Source of the DNA: Udeniomyces pyricola | Lineage: Eukaryota; Basidiomycota; Tremellomycetes; Cystofilobasidiales; Mrakiaceae | Assembly (NCBI GenBank): GCA_039545295.1 | Contig: BCIK01000027.1 | Span: 87,781-151,780, forward strand | Length of the DNA: 64,000 nt | Direction: 5' to 3' | Shown: positions 1 through 12,300 of the stretch, one piece after another | Numbering within the stretch: position 1 is the first letter of the stretch | How the letters are laid out: the number at the start of each line of letters is the position of its first letter | Notes under the pieces: model-generated | What the model saw: the letters and a program-made list of their open reading frames with translations, nothing else | Told to the model about the DNA's origin: nothing | Databases searched by the model: none | Made by a program: the position numbers and the translations under genes

Positions 1-26
1 CCTTGTTACCAATGGCCATTGACCAG

Positions 27-1271
27 AACTGACGGTCGAGCTCGTCCTCGTTCTCGAATGTGTGTGGGTGTGGTATACAGCCGTTCATGCTGGAATCAGT
101 CACATCACAATTCACGGTCGAACAAGGCACATGGTATGTCTTGCGTTAGATCCCTCTGGTTCCCAAAGTATCACGATCAACGATCCAGCTCACTCCTCAC
201 TGATCACGTAACCTCTTTCACATCTTATACACACTCATACCTAACCTCATTCCTACTTTTCCTTTCCCTTGGCTCGTTTGTTTCGTACGTAGGCCTCGAC
301 TCAACCCGTCGACCTTCCTGCTTTGGCCTTTGCCAACTCGATCGTCGCGAAACGGGTCCCATCCGTGGCGAATGGCGACGCTTGGTCGTATGATGACGTC
401 AAAATGATCAGACAAAGAACTGGCGTTCAAGGAGTTATGGCTGCGAGGGGTCTGCTGGCGAATCCAGTGAGTCTTCAACTGCGGGAATCGAAAGAGGGGG
501 CGAAGGGGAGAGCGTTCTTGGATGGAAAAGCATCTCGATCCTTTGTCTCGTGTGTGAACCGTACCCATGTTGAGTATTTCTGTGTTTGTCTCTCCTTTTC
601 CGTGGACAGGCACTATTTGCAGGCTATGATTCGACACCCAAAGAAGCTGTCGAGGTACAGTTGAGATATCTCATATCGTTTATATTGCTTATATTGATCT
701 CCAAATCGATAACTATCGCAGGAACAGAGCTGATTCTGTCTTCTACGTCTCCCTTACTTGTTTTTTTTTCTTACTTCGTTTATTCTTTCACCTCTAATCA
801 ACCGATCGATTTCCCTCAGTCATTCGTGAACCTGTCTCTCGGTTATGGCTTTACTTTCGCACTGTTGTTCGTCATTTTCCTCCATTCATACCGTCGTCCT
901 GAGTACCTATATATCAACCTATCATCTAACCGAGTAAAGCTTGTTTCGTCTTTTCTCCCACTGTTCTTACTCTACCGACTGGTCGATGACCTACTCGCAG
1001 CCACCGTCATCTCGCCATGATGCTCGAATCCGAATTCTCCCGGCCCGAACGCATTTTCTTCAATCAACTTGGATCTCATGCTGGTGTGTTGGATTACCTT
1101 GAGGACCGCCGAGGGTTGAACTGGGGTGTCTCTCCCGGCCCTGGAGTGACAACGACAAGTCATCAACCAGAGGCAGGAGGAGCAGAAGAGGGTTCTCAAT
1201 CGACTGACGGCGGAAGGAGATTGGGGAGGGGGATCGTGCAAGGCTGGGATGGGAGCGTACCTGCTGCTTGA
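27..1271 (+). CDS. DUS4: tRNA-dihydrouridine synthase Dus4, 5' partial
   Basis: This gene encodes a flavoenzyme that reduces uridines in the tRNA D-loop (positions 20a/20b for the Dus4 family). Visible exons are 27-59 (or 27-133 unspliced), 81-133, 293-466, 610-654, 820-866 and 1001-1271; the N-terminus and catalytic Cys lie before the window. The core motifs are in order: HITIHGRTRH, then PSVANGDAWS, then GVMAARGLLANP, which are substrate and FMN-phosphate contacts of the Dus fold. The C-terminal helical domain follows (LFAGYD, FVNLSLGYGFTFALFHRHL, QLGSHAGVLDYL). Joined this way the frame is continuous across all introns. The last 45 or so residues are Gly/Ser-rich and poorly conserved. The junction 60-80 is odd: it is a 21-nt GT-AG segment that can be read through or spliced out in frame. 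Confidence 0.88.
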
Positions 1272-1832
1272 TGCATGAAATCTCCTTGGAGAGAGAAGAA
1301 ATGGTGAAACTGAACTGCTTGTGAGGTCGTGTGTCTATGTACCTAGACACGTTGAGGCTGTCAAAGGGCGAAACCAGGTGCATTGGATGAAGATCATATA
1401 AGAAAAAGGAAGTGTTCTTACAAGGTAACGAAAGTGGATGCATAGAAAGACGTATGCAGAAAAGAAAGCAGGAGATTATATGGATCAGAGCATAAAACCG
1501 GTTCCAAAATTCAATGAGCGAGTTACGTATACTGTCGTAACGTCATTGTCACTCGACGGGCTTAATTCCTTCCTTTTCTGTCTCATCATCTCTCCAATCA
1601 CCACTGACCACCACCATCACCAACGTCAAACAGCCACTCATCCCTGACAGTGTATTCCCCACATCTATTACTTCACTCGATCAACCCCAACTTTCTGTTC
1701 ATCGTTCCTCTGTGCAACAGACCTTCTCTGTTTCCCCGTTTCGAAACATCTGAACCGAGAATTCCGAATTCTAACCGCCAACGCGCCAACCTCATCTTTC
1801 TTTAATACAACTTGCATTCATCTTGACCTATC
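1272..1832. other. Intergenic, promoter side of the mtIF3 gene
   Basis: These 561 bases lie between the Dus4 stop and the mtIF3 start. I see no conserved coding exon. The last 250 bases are rich in C/T with scattered CACC and CATC blocks, as expected for a fungal promoter and 5' UTR. No clear TATA box or known operator was recognised. Confidence 0.5.
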
Positions 1833-3388
1833 ATGTCTCGCTTTCGTCCCACCTCGATCCGACTCACTCGGCATCTCGCAACCACGTTCTCTCCACCGAC
1901 ATCCTCATCATCTCGAATCCACTCGAACCGCCTTGATCTGTTTCCTTTCACCAGCACCTGCAACCCTTGCTTCTCTTCCCACCTTCATTCGACGTCCGGA
2001 CTCGCGTCTCCTTCCCGCCGCCACTTGAGCACTAGTCAACCATCCCATTCCTCACGCACAAGTGCTGAAGTCGAAGCTCACAGACGTGCCATCCTCTCCC
2101 AACGAGAAGCCCGTTTCGCCGAGTTTGAACGCACCAACGTCGGCGCTGGGATCTCGAGACCAGCTAACCATTTCGTCCAAGAAGAAAGAGAGGCGCTCAG
2201 ACGGGTTCAGGAGGAAACAGAGAGTGTGGTTGAAACAAAAGTCATTCCCACCGCTAGGAAAGCTGAGAGACGACCTGTGACGACGACGACGACGAAGACG
2301 ACCACGACGGTCCCGTCATCAACCCTCCCTCGGGCATCTTCTTCTCGACCCATCGATTACGACAACCTTCGCAAGCTCCAGTCGAAATCGCCCAGCCTCC
2401 TTACTTCATCTTCTATTCCTGCCAACTTACCCGTTCAAGCTCCCCTGCCCAACATCAAAGGTCTAACCCCATCCGATGGTCCCATCCCCTTTTCGTCCTT
2501 CCTTCGTCTACCCGAAGTCCAAACCTTGCTCGAAACGACTCATCCTCACGTGACGCTCGCCTCGCTCGGAACCGACTCCAAAGGCTCCATCGTCAAACTG
2601 TTCACTCCGACCGAATTGGAAACGGCCAATACGCGTCAACGTGAAATGAGCGGTCAAACCTCTTCGAAATCGGGTTCGAAACCCGTCATCAAAGGGCTCG
2701 TTGGGACGACTTCGGGCTTACGCGCCTCAGGGATCCCAAAGGAGGTGATGATCGCTTGGGTCACCGACCGAAACGACCTCGAACATAAATCTAACCAAGT
2801 CGTTAGTTTCCTCGAGAAGGGATATCGAGTCAAGTTGGAGTTTGCCAAGAAGAGGAAAGGGGGTAACCGGGATCGGGTGCCGAGTAGGGAGGAGAAACAG
2901 GAGGTTATCGATGGCGTCTTGAAGAAACTCGAAGGGAAGATGGAAGTGTATTCAGAATTGAAGTTTGTGGATGAGGCTAATAAGGCTTATATGTGAGTCA
3001 AATCTGATTTCATTCTCGAAAAAAAGAAAAGAAAAAAATCCTTCTTTTGCGTCTTGTCTCATACTTCCTTCTTATATATATATATATAAATTATCCCAAC
3101 CTTTTCCACTGACGTCCCTTCCCTTCCCTCCTGCCACCTTTCTGTCCTTTCCCATCTTCCCTTCTTTCTTCTTCTTCTTCTTCTTCTTCTTCTTCTTCTT
3201 CCTCACGCAGCACGGTCGAACCGACGAGTGGGATCCGTCATCGTCTTCGAGAAGCCGACAAAGTTCGAGCGGCCGAAGCCCTCGAGGCCCAACGCGCGCA
3301 AGAAGCTCGGATCGAGCAGAAGCAGCGGAAAGCGAGGGAAGCCAAAGAGGCTAGAATGAACCAATCTTCTTCAGGGACGATGAGGTGA
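1833..3388 (+). CDS. AIM23: Mitochondrial translation initiation factor IF-3 (Aim23-like)
   Basis: A 445-residue protein from exons 1833-2992 and 3211-3388. The first 70 residues are rich in Arg, Ser and Thr and almost free of acidic residues, which suggests a mitochondrial presequence. An IF3-like N-domain segment (about residues 208-265) is followed by the C-domain (about 300-365), with the pattern IPKEVMIAWVTDRNDLEHK then VVSFLEKGYRVKLEF, typical of the 30S-binding beta-alpha-beta unit. The second exon gives an Arg/Glu/Ala-rich helical tail, as in other mitochondrial IF3s. Family knowledge: IF3 dissociates the mitoribosome and proofreads the start codon. The joint is supported because exon 1 would otherwise stop immediately at the GTGAGT donor, and the second exon stays in frame for 58 codons. 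Fungal mtIF3s diverge strongly, hence moderate confidence. Confidence 0.7.
3172..3201 (+). repeat. (CTT)n microsatellite in the mtIF3 intron
   Basis: About ten TTC/CTT units form the polypyrimidine tract just before the CAG acceptor at 3208-3210. Confidence 0.85.
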
Positions 3389-3731
3389 TTTTTATTTATT
3401 TATTTTGAAGAGGAGAAGGAAAGTGCGGATGGGAGGATGGAGCAGGGAGGTGAAGTCGCTGAGAGGATTGATGGGATCATGATCTCTTCCCTGGTCGCCC
3501 CTCCTCCCCCCTCCCCCCTTGCCCCGACGCGCCCTTTAATATGCTTTCGGCTTTACTTTGGGTTGATTAAGAAGGTGATTTCTGTGACAAAGACGCATAC
3601 TAGAACTCATCCCCCGACTATTGACGCTCATGAATACCTAGTAGTCTCACGTTCGTGTTTCTGATGATCCACCCATATCGTCACGTGTAGTAGTAGGTAC
3701 GGCTTCATCTAGATTCCATTGGAGAGGAAGT
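3389..3731. other. Convergent 3' intergenic region
   Basis: These 343 bases separate the tail-to-tail mtIF3 and otubain genes. They contain A/T-rich patches soon after the mtIF3 stop and a C-rich run near 3506-3525. No gene is seen. Confidence 0.5.
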
Positions 3732-5653
3732 TTACTCGGCGAGTTGAACCCGGACGAGTCCGTCGTAATGACCCGGCTGGAAAAGGAGTGTCAAGAAGAT
3801 GGTACGGAGCAGAATCAGAAAGGGAAGAAGGGAAGGGAAATGAAGAAACATCCAAAGGAATAAAATCAGCAAGTTTCAGGGAAGAGATACACCTCAGATG
3901 CAAAACACCAAGAAAACCAAACTCGAGGAATGGTACATCATACGTATATGCGTTCGTAGGTATATATGAAGGAAGAGAAACCGAGGACTTACTCGATACA
4001 GCAAATGAATTGCCCTGTCTTTTTCTCCTTCCATTGAGCTATTTACCTCTTCCTCCCCATCTGTCTTGCCTGAAAACTCGACAAAGTCAACTTTGTCGCC
4101 AGAGCCAGAGGCGTCGACGTAGGCTACACGGATCGGGATCGAGAGAGCTTGTGACAGGGCCATGATCTGGAAGGGGGGGGGGGGTTCAGTATCGCACGAG
4201 AAAGAAAGCAGAAGAGGAAGTCGAGACACAGGGGAGGGAGAAATGATTGAAGGGTGTGTGTGTGTGTCAGAATTAAGTTGGCGGAGAAAAGGAAGATCTC
4301 TGTGAGAATGTATGAATGAGTGAATGCATTTACCATGGGGTGATCGGCCTCGACGCCTTGAGCCTCGACTTGGGACTCGCAAAAATCACGAATCGAGAGC
4401 ATCTCCCCGGTAAAGGGGCTCATGAGGAACGCTTCAAAATCGCTAGGGTGACTCCTGAGGAGTACGAAAATGAAACGAAAATAGGACCAGAATACCGCAA
4501 GAGGCCGGGAGCCAACATCGGGAGTCAGAATGGTCGGTAAGGGATTTGACTGGGATCGCAACAAACTGCCACATCTGTGGGCTCTTGTTCGAAAGCATAT
4601 TGAAAATCGAGGCACCTAATCCACGAGGAACAGTACAGCCTCAAGATGATGACGACAGAATTAGACGTTACTGGGTCTTGGAGTCCATCGAGGATTGATC
4701 GCGGCGTTGGGGGAGGCGTCAAAGCGAGGCTCTTGGTAATGTTACAGAGTACTTCAAGGAAGTCTTCGTACTAGAGTAAGATTGGCAGTGTAAAGGACAG
4801 GAGCATGCGACGAGGATGTGGTCAAACCAAACATGAGTCAACGAGGTCATATTGGCCAGACGAGACACAAAAGGGATCTCAACAGGATGGTGGTGGATGG
4901 GTTTTAAATTTCCTTCGGTACGCACGACCATCTCTTGGAAGCCAGCTTCATCCAGCAACGGCTTGAGCTGGTCGAATCTTTGGAGGGCAAGGTCGACTTC
5001 TCGCCCTGGATCCGGTGCGTCGAGGAGGCGAAGGAAAAAGGCTAGGCTCAAGGCGCGGTAGAAGCAGTCGCCATCGCCTGTTAAATCAATGAAGGAGAAG
5101 GAAGAGTGAGCGTCACGGTGCATTGTCTCAATGCTGTTTGCCTCACCATCTCACTGACGACGAGGTAGTAGAGCGAGATGTATTCAAAAGCGGCCGCAGC
5201 CGATACAAACCCTTGGCTCGGATGATACCAACGAATCCACTGGCCTCGAGACTGTCAATCTTGGAGAGAAAGATGGGATTTCCGTTGAGGTATTCGTCGG
5301 AGAGAACCCGAATAGAATCGTACTGGTAGAGGCTCTGCACGGATATGTGTACGCATATATCAAAGAACGAAAGAGAAGGAAAGTTGATAAGAAAGTTGAA
5401 GACGGGATGCGATAACTCGTGATGAGATGTCGATGGTCCTTCTTGCCTTGATAGCGTTCCCAGAAAAGGACGCATCAGTGGAGACGTGCTGTTCGTTTTG
5501 CATAGCTTCAGTCAGTGCCATCTTTGGGCTCGACCGAGCGAAGCAACGTGGGAAAAGAAGAAGGAGATGAGTGAACTGTGACGTGCGATGGTGGGATCAG
5601 ATGGATGAGGATGATGGTGCGCGACGCACGATCTCTTGGTCGGTCAAGTCCAT
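3732..5653 (-). CDS. OTUB1: Otubain-type ubiquitin thioesterase (OTU cysteine protease)
   Basis: A 289-residue otubain from eight exons: 5630-5653, 5447-5521, 5211-5334, 4926-5077, 4616-4770, 4334-4454, 3993-4166 and 3732-3776, totalling 870 nt. It begins MDLTDQEIMALTEAMQ, the usual fungal otubain N-terminus. The catalytic box GDGDCFYRAL gives Asp76 and Cys79; the general base is His278 in PGHYD at the end of the protein. Between them are FQEMVYEDF, DPVTSNSVVIILRL and ADHPM-IMALSQAL, all standard otubain blocks. Family role: it cleaves ubiquitin chains (Lys48-preferring in OTUB1) and can inhibit E2 enzymes. Exon 1 is only 24 nt. The intron at 5335-5446 has a GC donor, and the acceptor of exon 2 is AAG. 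The intron at 4167-4333 carries a G-run on the plus strand. Confidence 0.93.
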
Positions 5654-6367
5654 GATATCTTTTGGATGGCACGCGGAAAGTACGGATGAAGGGTAGAGGA
5701 AGATGCATGGGCCAAAGGGGGGAGGAGGGGGGGGGGGGAGGGGGGAGAGAGGGGGGCAGGAATGGGAAGAAAGGCGATGGATGAGCCAGAGAGTAACCAG
5801 CTAGATTGCAGAGTGGTGAAAGCGAATAGGAGTCGCATCTGCCGCAGTCGCCGGTTGATGAATGGCGACGAAGCGATTACTTAGAGTGGGAGACGAAAGA
5901 AAGAGAGATCATGGGACGGACTGGTGTTTTCATCAATCACCCGCGGGGGCGGAGCGAGATCTGATGGATTGGGTGGTGATGACATGGATTGATGACTGTG
6001 AGGATGGTGTGTTGGGTCGTAAGATGGGATGGATGGATGGATGGATGTTATATATGCTGCAGACTGGACGATCATGTCATGGAATCGGCCTCAACGATGT
6101 GTCATAGCGATTGACGCGTCAGTCTTGAGCGCGTCATGGTGGAGGAGGATCGATCATCCTCGTAGCTGCTCATACTATTCATATTCATGACAAGCTCGAT
6201 CATAATAGCTCATCTTTCCGCCGGTGTGTCTCTGTCTGCGCTGTGTCTGTGTCTCTCACCCCTTCAGCACTTGTACCAGCAGTCCTCGTCATCGTCATCA
6301 TCATCATCATTGTCCCCTTCCAAGCCTCATCCCCATCTCCCCGTCAAAGCTCCATCCTTCGTGGCTC
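5654..6367. promoter_or_regulatory. Divergent promoter between otubain and the giant acidic protein
   Basis: These 714 bases lie between two gene starts that face away from each other, so they should hold both promoters. Close to the otubain start is an almost unbroken plus-strand G tract (5717-5760), several runs of five or more G. Near 6290-6312 is a short TCATCA repeat. No gene was found. Confidence 0.5.
5717..5760 (+). repeat. G-tract, possible G-quadruplex
   Basis: More than four runs of at least four G, broken only by single A, GA or C, about 65-105 bases upstream of the otubain start codon, on the non-template side relative to the giant acidic gene. Confidence 0.7.
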
Positions 6368-9300
6368 ATGTCGTACCCTCCCGTCGACATCAGTCATCTC
6401 CTAAGACGGCCTTACGAGAAGGACCCGTTCGATGAGCCAGATCAAGCGTTTGACCATTGGGTAAGAAGTCGTTCTCTCCCCTTGTCTCCTCGATGCCAAC
6501 TATCCCACGACGCGTCCCCATCCTTGCCGTCCTTCGATTCAATCTCGTTCCCTTCTGGTCCATCGTCTCTCGCATCCCATCTCACGCTAACTCCCCATCA
6601 TCGTTCACCGCTCATCCCAACGTGAAAACCTCCTTCATTCCCCTTTAGATCAAAGGAATCGAGGACAAGATCAATCTCGCCCTTCATCCTCCCCGACCTC
6701 CCATCTTTCCCGAACCCGAACCGCCCATTCAACTCCCTGACTGGATCACCGATGCCCCTGTCATCGTTGAGGACCAGCCTTCTGCTATTCCAAACTCACA
6801 ATCCATCAATGACGCGACCCTCAACTTGACCCCGACTACTGCTGCCACGACTACACCCACCCATCGTCCGTTCCGACCCCCTAGCCTCGCAGCAACGATT
6901 CCTTCGCCCAAGCCCTTTCCACCTCAACCCCCATCATCTACTACTCTCTCCACGAATCTTCCTCTTCTCCAGGCCAACATCTCAGCCGAGGGAAGAAAAC
7001 CCAAACGAACCACCTCGGAGCTCATTCTCGAACCCAACGATTGGCCTCTTCCCAGATCGCTCTCGCAGAACTCTGACTTGGCGGCAGCTGCTGCTGCGAG
7101 CATTTCAAGTGCCCAGGACGATACTTTGGATGACGATCCAGTCTCTAGGGTACTTGGTAACGTAGAGGATGGAAGACTCGATGCCGAGCTGGACGAAGAG
7201 GAAGACTATACGTCGTCAGAGGACGAGCGAGGTATGTGCTCTTGTCTTTGTATTCATCCCGGAGGAGACCTGGCAGCGTCTTGCAGCTCGACAAGCGCCT
7301 CGTACACTTTGTATAACTGCTGATGCTTAATTCTGATCTGGCTGGCACGTGTCTGTTCACAGAGAGAGGCTCGTCCCGAGTTCCGTCTCCGAAGCGACCC
7401 AACCCGCGTCGCGTCGCGTCATCCGTCGGCGAGCAAGGATCAGGGGAAGAGGAAGGCGAAGAGATCTTTGAGGAAGAAGAGGAGGAGTACAGTGAAGAGG
7501 AGGACGAGAGTCAGGACGAAGAGGCCGTCGCACCGGGTTTCAAGTGGGCCTCTGCTCTCCTCAACCAATCCGCCACGCCTAGCCGAGCGGGCGCGCCTAC
7601 GGACCCAACATCGACCGACGGCGTCATCGAGCTCTCCGATTCGGACTCGGATGGTTCTCAGGTGAAGTCAGACCAGCGGCAACAACAACAGAGCGAGGAT
7701 GAGGACGAGGGTGAGGATGACCAAGAAGAAGAAGAAGAAGAAGAGGAGGAGGATGAACTTTCGAGCGACGGCCATGAAGACCAGAATCAAGCTTCTCTCC
7801 CAATCGCGTCAATCCCCCAATCTCCATACAAGTCCAACATCATCCAGACAAGCACAGGTTACCTCGAGGAATCGGAAGAAGATGAGCTTGAGGACGAGGA
7901 CGAGGACGAGGACGAGGGAATGAATGAAGACGAGGACGAGGGCATGGATGAAGACGACGTCTCGGAAGGAGATGTAGAAGAGGAGGACAGCAATATGCCC
8001 GCCGCCGCTTCCCAAACACGACTCCCATTTCCAACATCGCATTCGGCTAATGCATTCGAGGTCCCAGCGAGCCATGGCCCAAATCAACGCCTCTCTCCAG
8101 ACTTGCCATTGACGACCGCTCACGCGACAGCCTCCCAATCCAACGCAAATTCCCCGTCCATTCCTCTTCCTTCCGCTTCGCCACAGGAAACGTCTTCGCA
8201 GGTGGCAGCGCCGACATCCCTCGCATTGGAGCTCCAGGCATTTCCTGAGCTCGCTAATCAACTCCGGGCAGCGGCCATGCGCTCGCAGGACGAATGGAGA
8301 GCGCGCAGAGTTGAACGCAATGTCAGAGAACCCGTCAGAGAACCCATCCGAGAAGCCGCGAACGACATCGATGAGCTCGAGATCGAGGAAGTCCAGGGAC
8401 CGGGAGTCGACCTTGAGACCGACCAAGCTTCACAACCCGTTCCTAATTCAGGCGAGAGCGCACTAGAGGTTGTCTCGCGCGATGGCGAACTCGTCGAGTA
8501 TGACGCTTCAGACGTCGAGATGAAGGACGTAGCCGACGCGCCGACGGATGTCTCTGCCTCAGATTTGCCTAACCCATCCTTACTAGGCGACGTCGCGTTT
8601 CTGGAAACTCTCCTTGAACAATCGACCCATGGTTCGGGTCAGCCCGACATCACAATGGAAGACCTCGAGCATTCACATCTCCTCATCAATCCAGAGGGCG
8701 GCCTTGTTCTCCAGCCCCGATCGGAGGTCGTCGGAGAGGATGGCCCTTACCCAGTTGGACTTGAAATGGACGGTCTGCCTTCAAATTCGGCTGCGCAGAA
8801 GGATTCTCATCTTCTCAGCAAGGCGGACCTCTTCGAGCTCATGGGAGAGGGCCAACAAGGAGAGGAAGAGGAAACACAAGCTCCAGAGGACGAGATGGAT
8901 GAAGCCACTAGATCAATTCTCGGTCAGGAACCAGACCCGTCGCCCGTCTTTGAGTCTCCAAAGGAAGAGACCGTTGTTGAGGCTACCGAGCCCACTGTCG
9001 AACAGGTTCAATCCCCTGAGCCCGACACCTCTGTGCACGTCGCCCTCACTCCCGAACCAGTCGAGCCCGCCGAAGTTCCCGGAGAAATCCTTACTGACCC
9101 TCCTTCTCACGAACCCATCCTTGCTCAAGATGCCGAGCTGGATGAGCTTGAATCCGAACACCAAGCCGCCATGCAACCCATCCACCACCATTCTCGACCC
9201 TCGCGCCATCTTCCACATCACTCACCCCCAGCCTCTCTCGTTCGAACATTCGACACAACACACCCCACTGACGCCCCTCTTCCTCCCTTGAATCAAGCTG

Positions 9301-12300
9301 TGCCCGGAACGATGACGACCTCGACCTCCGAGCCAAGCGCACTCGATGAAGCCCTCGCTTCTGTTCCTTCTCAGTCCACTCATCTTGCCGCCCTGGCAGA
9401 GCCAAGCCTGAGTCTTGACCCAGTCGAGGCGGAACACGATCTCGCCATCCAACCTCACCAATCCACCTTCGCATCCAAGCATCTCTCTTCGACCAAACAC
9501 CATCAACTATCCTCCCTCGTTCAGACTTTTGACGCCATACATCCGCCCTCTGCCTTGCCCCCGCCCGATCTCGCTCGACTAGTTCCGGGAACATCGCTGG
9601 CTTCACCGCCCATCGAATCTGCTCCGCTTGACGAAGCTCTTTCCGCTATACCCCTCGAACTCCCTGAAAAGCGGACGGCTGAGGAGTTGCTCTCTCCAGA
9701 GGACGAAGACCCTGTCGAGGCAGAGCTTGAGGCAGCTATTCAGCCTCATCCAGCGAAGAAGGCACGACACGAGGAATCGCACGACCAAATCTCAACGACA
9801 TCACGAGGACCTATCTCCCCGGCTCCGTCGCTTGTACAGGTCTTTGATATCTCGCATCCCATACCCTCAACAACCGAAGAGACGGCTTTGACGCGCACGC
9901 GGGTAGACTCTGACGTTGGCGAGGAGGAGTCGACGGAGACGGGAGCCTCGATCCAAATGCCCAAGCTTGCTACGCCCGAAAAGGGCAGAGGCCGCGGAGT
10001 CGTGCCTACGGCAGACGAAGAACAGGAGGACGACGAGGACGAAGAGGCTATTCTCGCCGCGCTGACGAGTGATGATCCTGCCATGGACTTGAACGAAGAG
10101 GAAGACCTCAATCCTCTCGACGACGACGACGATGATGATGATCAGACGCCGAAGAAGCGGAAGAGCGTTCACTTCCCCGATGACGACGATCCTGTTCAAG
10201 CCCAATCAACTATCAACACCATTCTTGCCACATCTGCTGCTGTTCTCGACGTATTGTCGCCTCTTCCATCGGCCTTGCCGATCGGTTCTCATATGCAACA
10301 CGTCCCGTTCGACCTCGAAGAAGAAGAGCCCGATGCACCTCCGACCTCGTCGCCGCAGCCAGCAGAAGGACACGATGGGTTCGTCCTGGGATGCGACGAT
10401 AAGCCCGCGGACGAGGAGATGGATGGAGGCGATGTCAAGCACGATGACGTCCAGGTCGCAGAGGAGGAGAACATCGAGGTCCAGCAAGAAGGTAAGCTCG
10501 ATGATTCTGCTGCCCATCTGTTTCGGCTGCGTGCCGAGTTCATTGTATGTATCGTCTGACGCTGTGCGGAATTTCTTGTTTTCGTCATTTTTTTTTGGTT
10601 GTCCAGTGACGTCCATGAAACCTGCCCCAGACTTCATCAGCCTCATTGACGACGACGACGATGACGACAATGGCGAAGTTACCAGTGAGGGAGAAGGCAA
10701 GAACCAACATCTAGGTGACGAAGATCAAAGCGACGCGATGGAATCTGATACCGACGCCAGTCAAGCAACTCTTGATCCTCTTGAAACGCCTTACTCCCCG
10801 CTCTACTTTCCCCCGTCATCTCCCGTAGAGCCGATGTTGGAACCTCCGCTGGACTCGGTCGATGTGGAATTGGTGCTCGATCCGTTTTCAAGCGTTGGAG
10901 ACTCAGAAGGTTCAAGAGCGTTGCAGGCGGATGACGGAAATGAAGAGGAGGAAGCAGAAGGAGCAGACGAAGAGGAAACCATGAACGTCGCTGATGGTGA
11001 TCTACCCCTGTCAGCCACCGACTCTGCATCGATCACTCCTACCGCTTCGCCGCACACTCGTAACGCCACCATCTGTACCGAAGCTGCCCCCACAATTCCT
11101 CGACCTCGCACATCTTCTTCCAAGTCATCTCTTCTCGACCTCACGATGTCCACCTCTGGTATGCGAGAAGCTTCTCCCATCGCTCAAGCCCTCTCTTCCC
11201 CCATCGGTCAACGACCCGCTTTCATCCGAACGAGCTCGACCAACACCGCGTCCGAGGGTCTTCCATCTATGGGATTACAGGGAAATGTCTCGAGACCTGG
11301 GCTATGGAATGACCAAACTCCGTTGAGGTTTTCGTTCAGTCCGGCGGCAGCGGTAACGACGAGGCCGAAGCTGGGAGCGAGCGTGGCTGCGGTGACGGAG
11401 TCAAGCAAAAGAGAGCTCAAGAAGGAGGCTGAGGAGAAGGGCACTATGGTGGAGGAGGACGTAGAGGGAGAAGTCACAGCAGATGAGGAGGACGCTCAGC
11501 AGGGAGAATCTGCAGATGACAACAACGACGAGGTGAGTTTTGACCTCTCAACAGATATTCTGCTTCTTTCATCATCTGATATTATTGTCGCTATATCTAA
11601 ATCATGTCCTCGTAGATCCTCTTCGACAACGACCCATTCCTACCTCAGTCCAACCGCAACCCGATCCCGGAGAAAGGCTTTATCCCAGCTTACGTCGAAC
11701 CCGAACCGGACCTCGCAGACGAGGACATGGACTTGCCTGAAGCTGAGGCGGCAGAGAAAGGGCAGGAAGACGTGCCAGATCTTGGATCAGGAAGTCAGCC
11801 GATCTCGCTGGAGCCAAAAGCGACAACAGATGAGATCGATGACGTCCAGCAGGTTAGTGTATCCTACTCCAACCTCTTTGATTTCGTTCTCGTTCTCGGT
11901 TCATAGCAAATTGATGGAACGGCTTTTGACGTATCCTCTCACGTAATCTCGGACGGCTGACCCCAAAACAGCCCTTTTCTACTACGGAGTTTCCCGATCC
12001 ACGAGCGGCCCCACCTCTCACGACCCTGGAACAGCCAACAGTCCGACACTGGTCCCCAATTGAACAGAGCTTGATCGTTGAGGTTTCCTCAACTCGGCCC
12101 TCGAGTCCTCTCGGTGAGGGTAGCCAGGCCGAATCATCTTCGGGAGCATCTGTTGCGATGGCTCAGGTACGTCGAGAACATGTCTTTGAGATTTCAAGTT
12201 GGAAAAGCTTCGTTGAGCCTGACCGTCACTGTGATACTTCTACTCAATGCAGGCGTCCCTCCCTGATCCTCTCGCCGCTCCACCTCCGACTGACCTCGCC

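Noticed and set aside
7809..8426. 205-residue minus-strand reading frame opposite the giant acidic protein
   Set aside because: It is the antisense of acidic repeats; the plus-strand frame is the one that splices in phase with the other exons.
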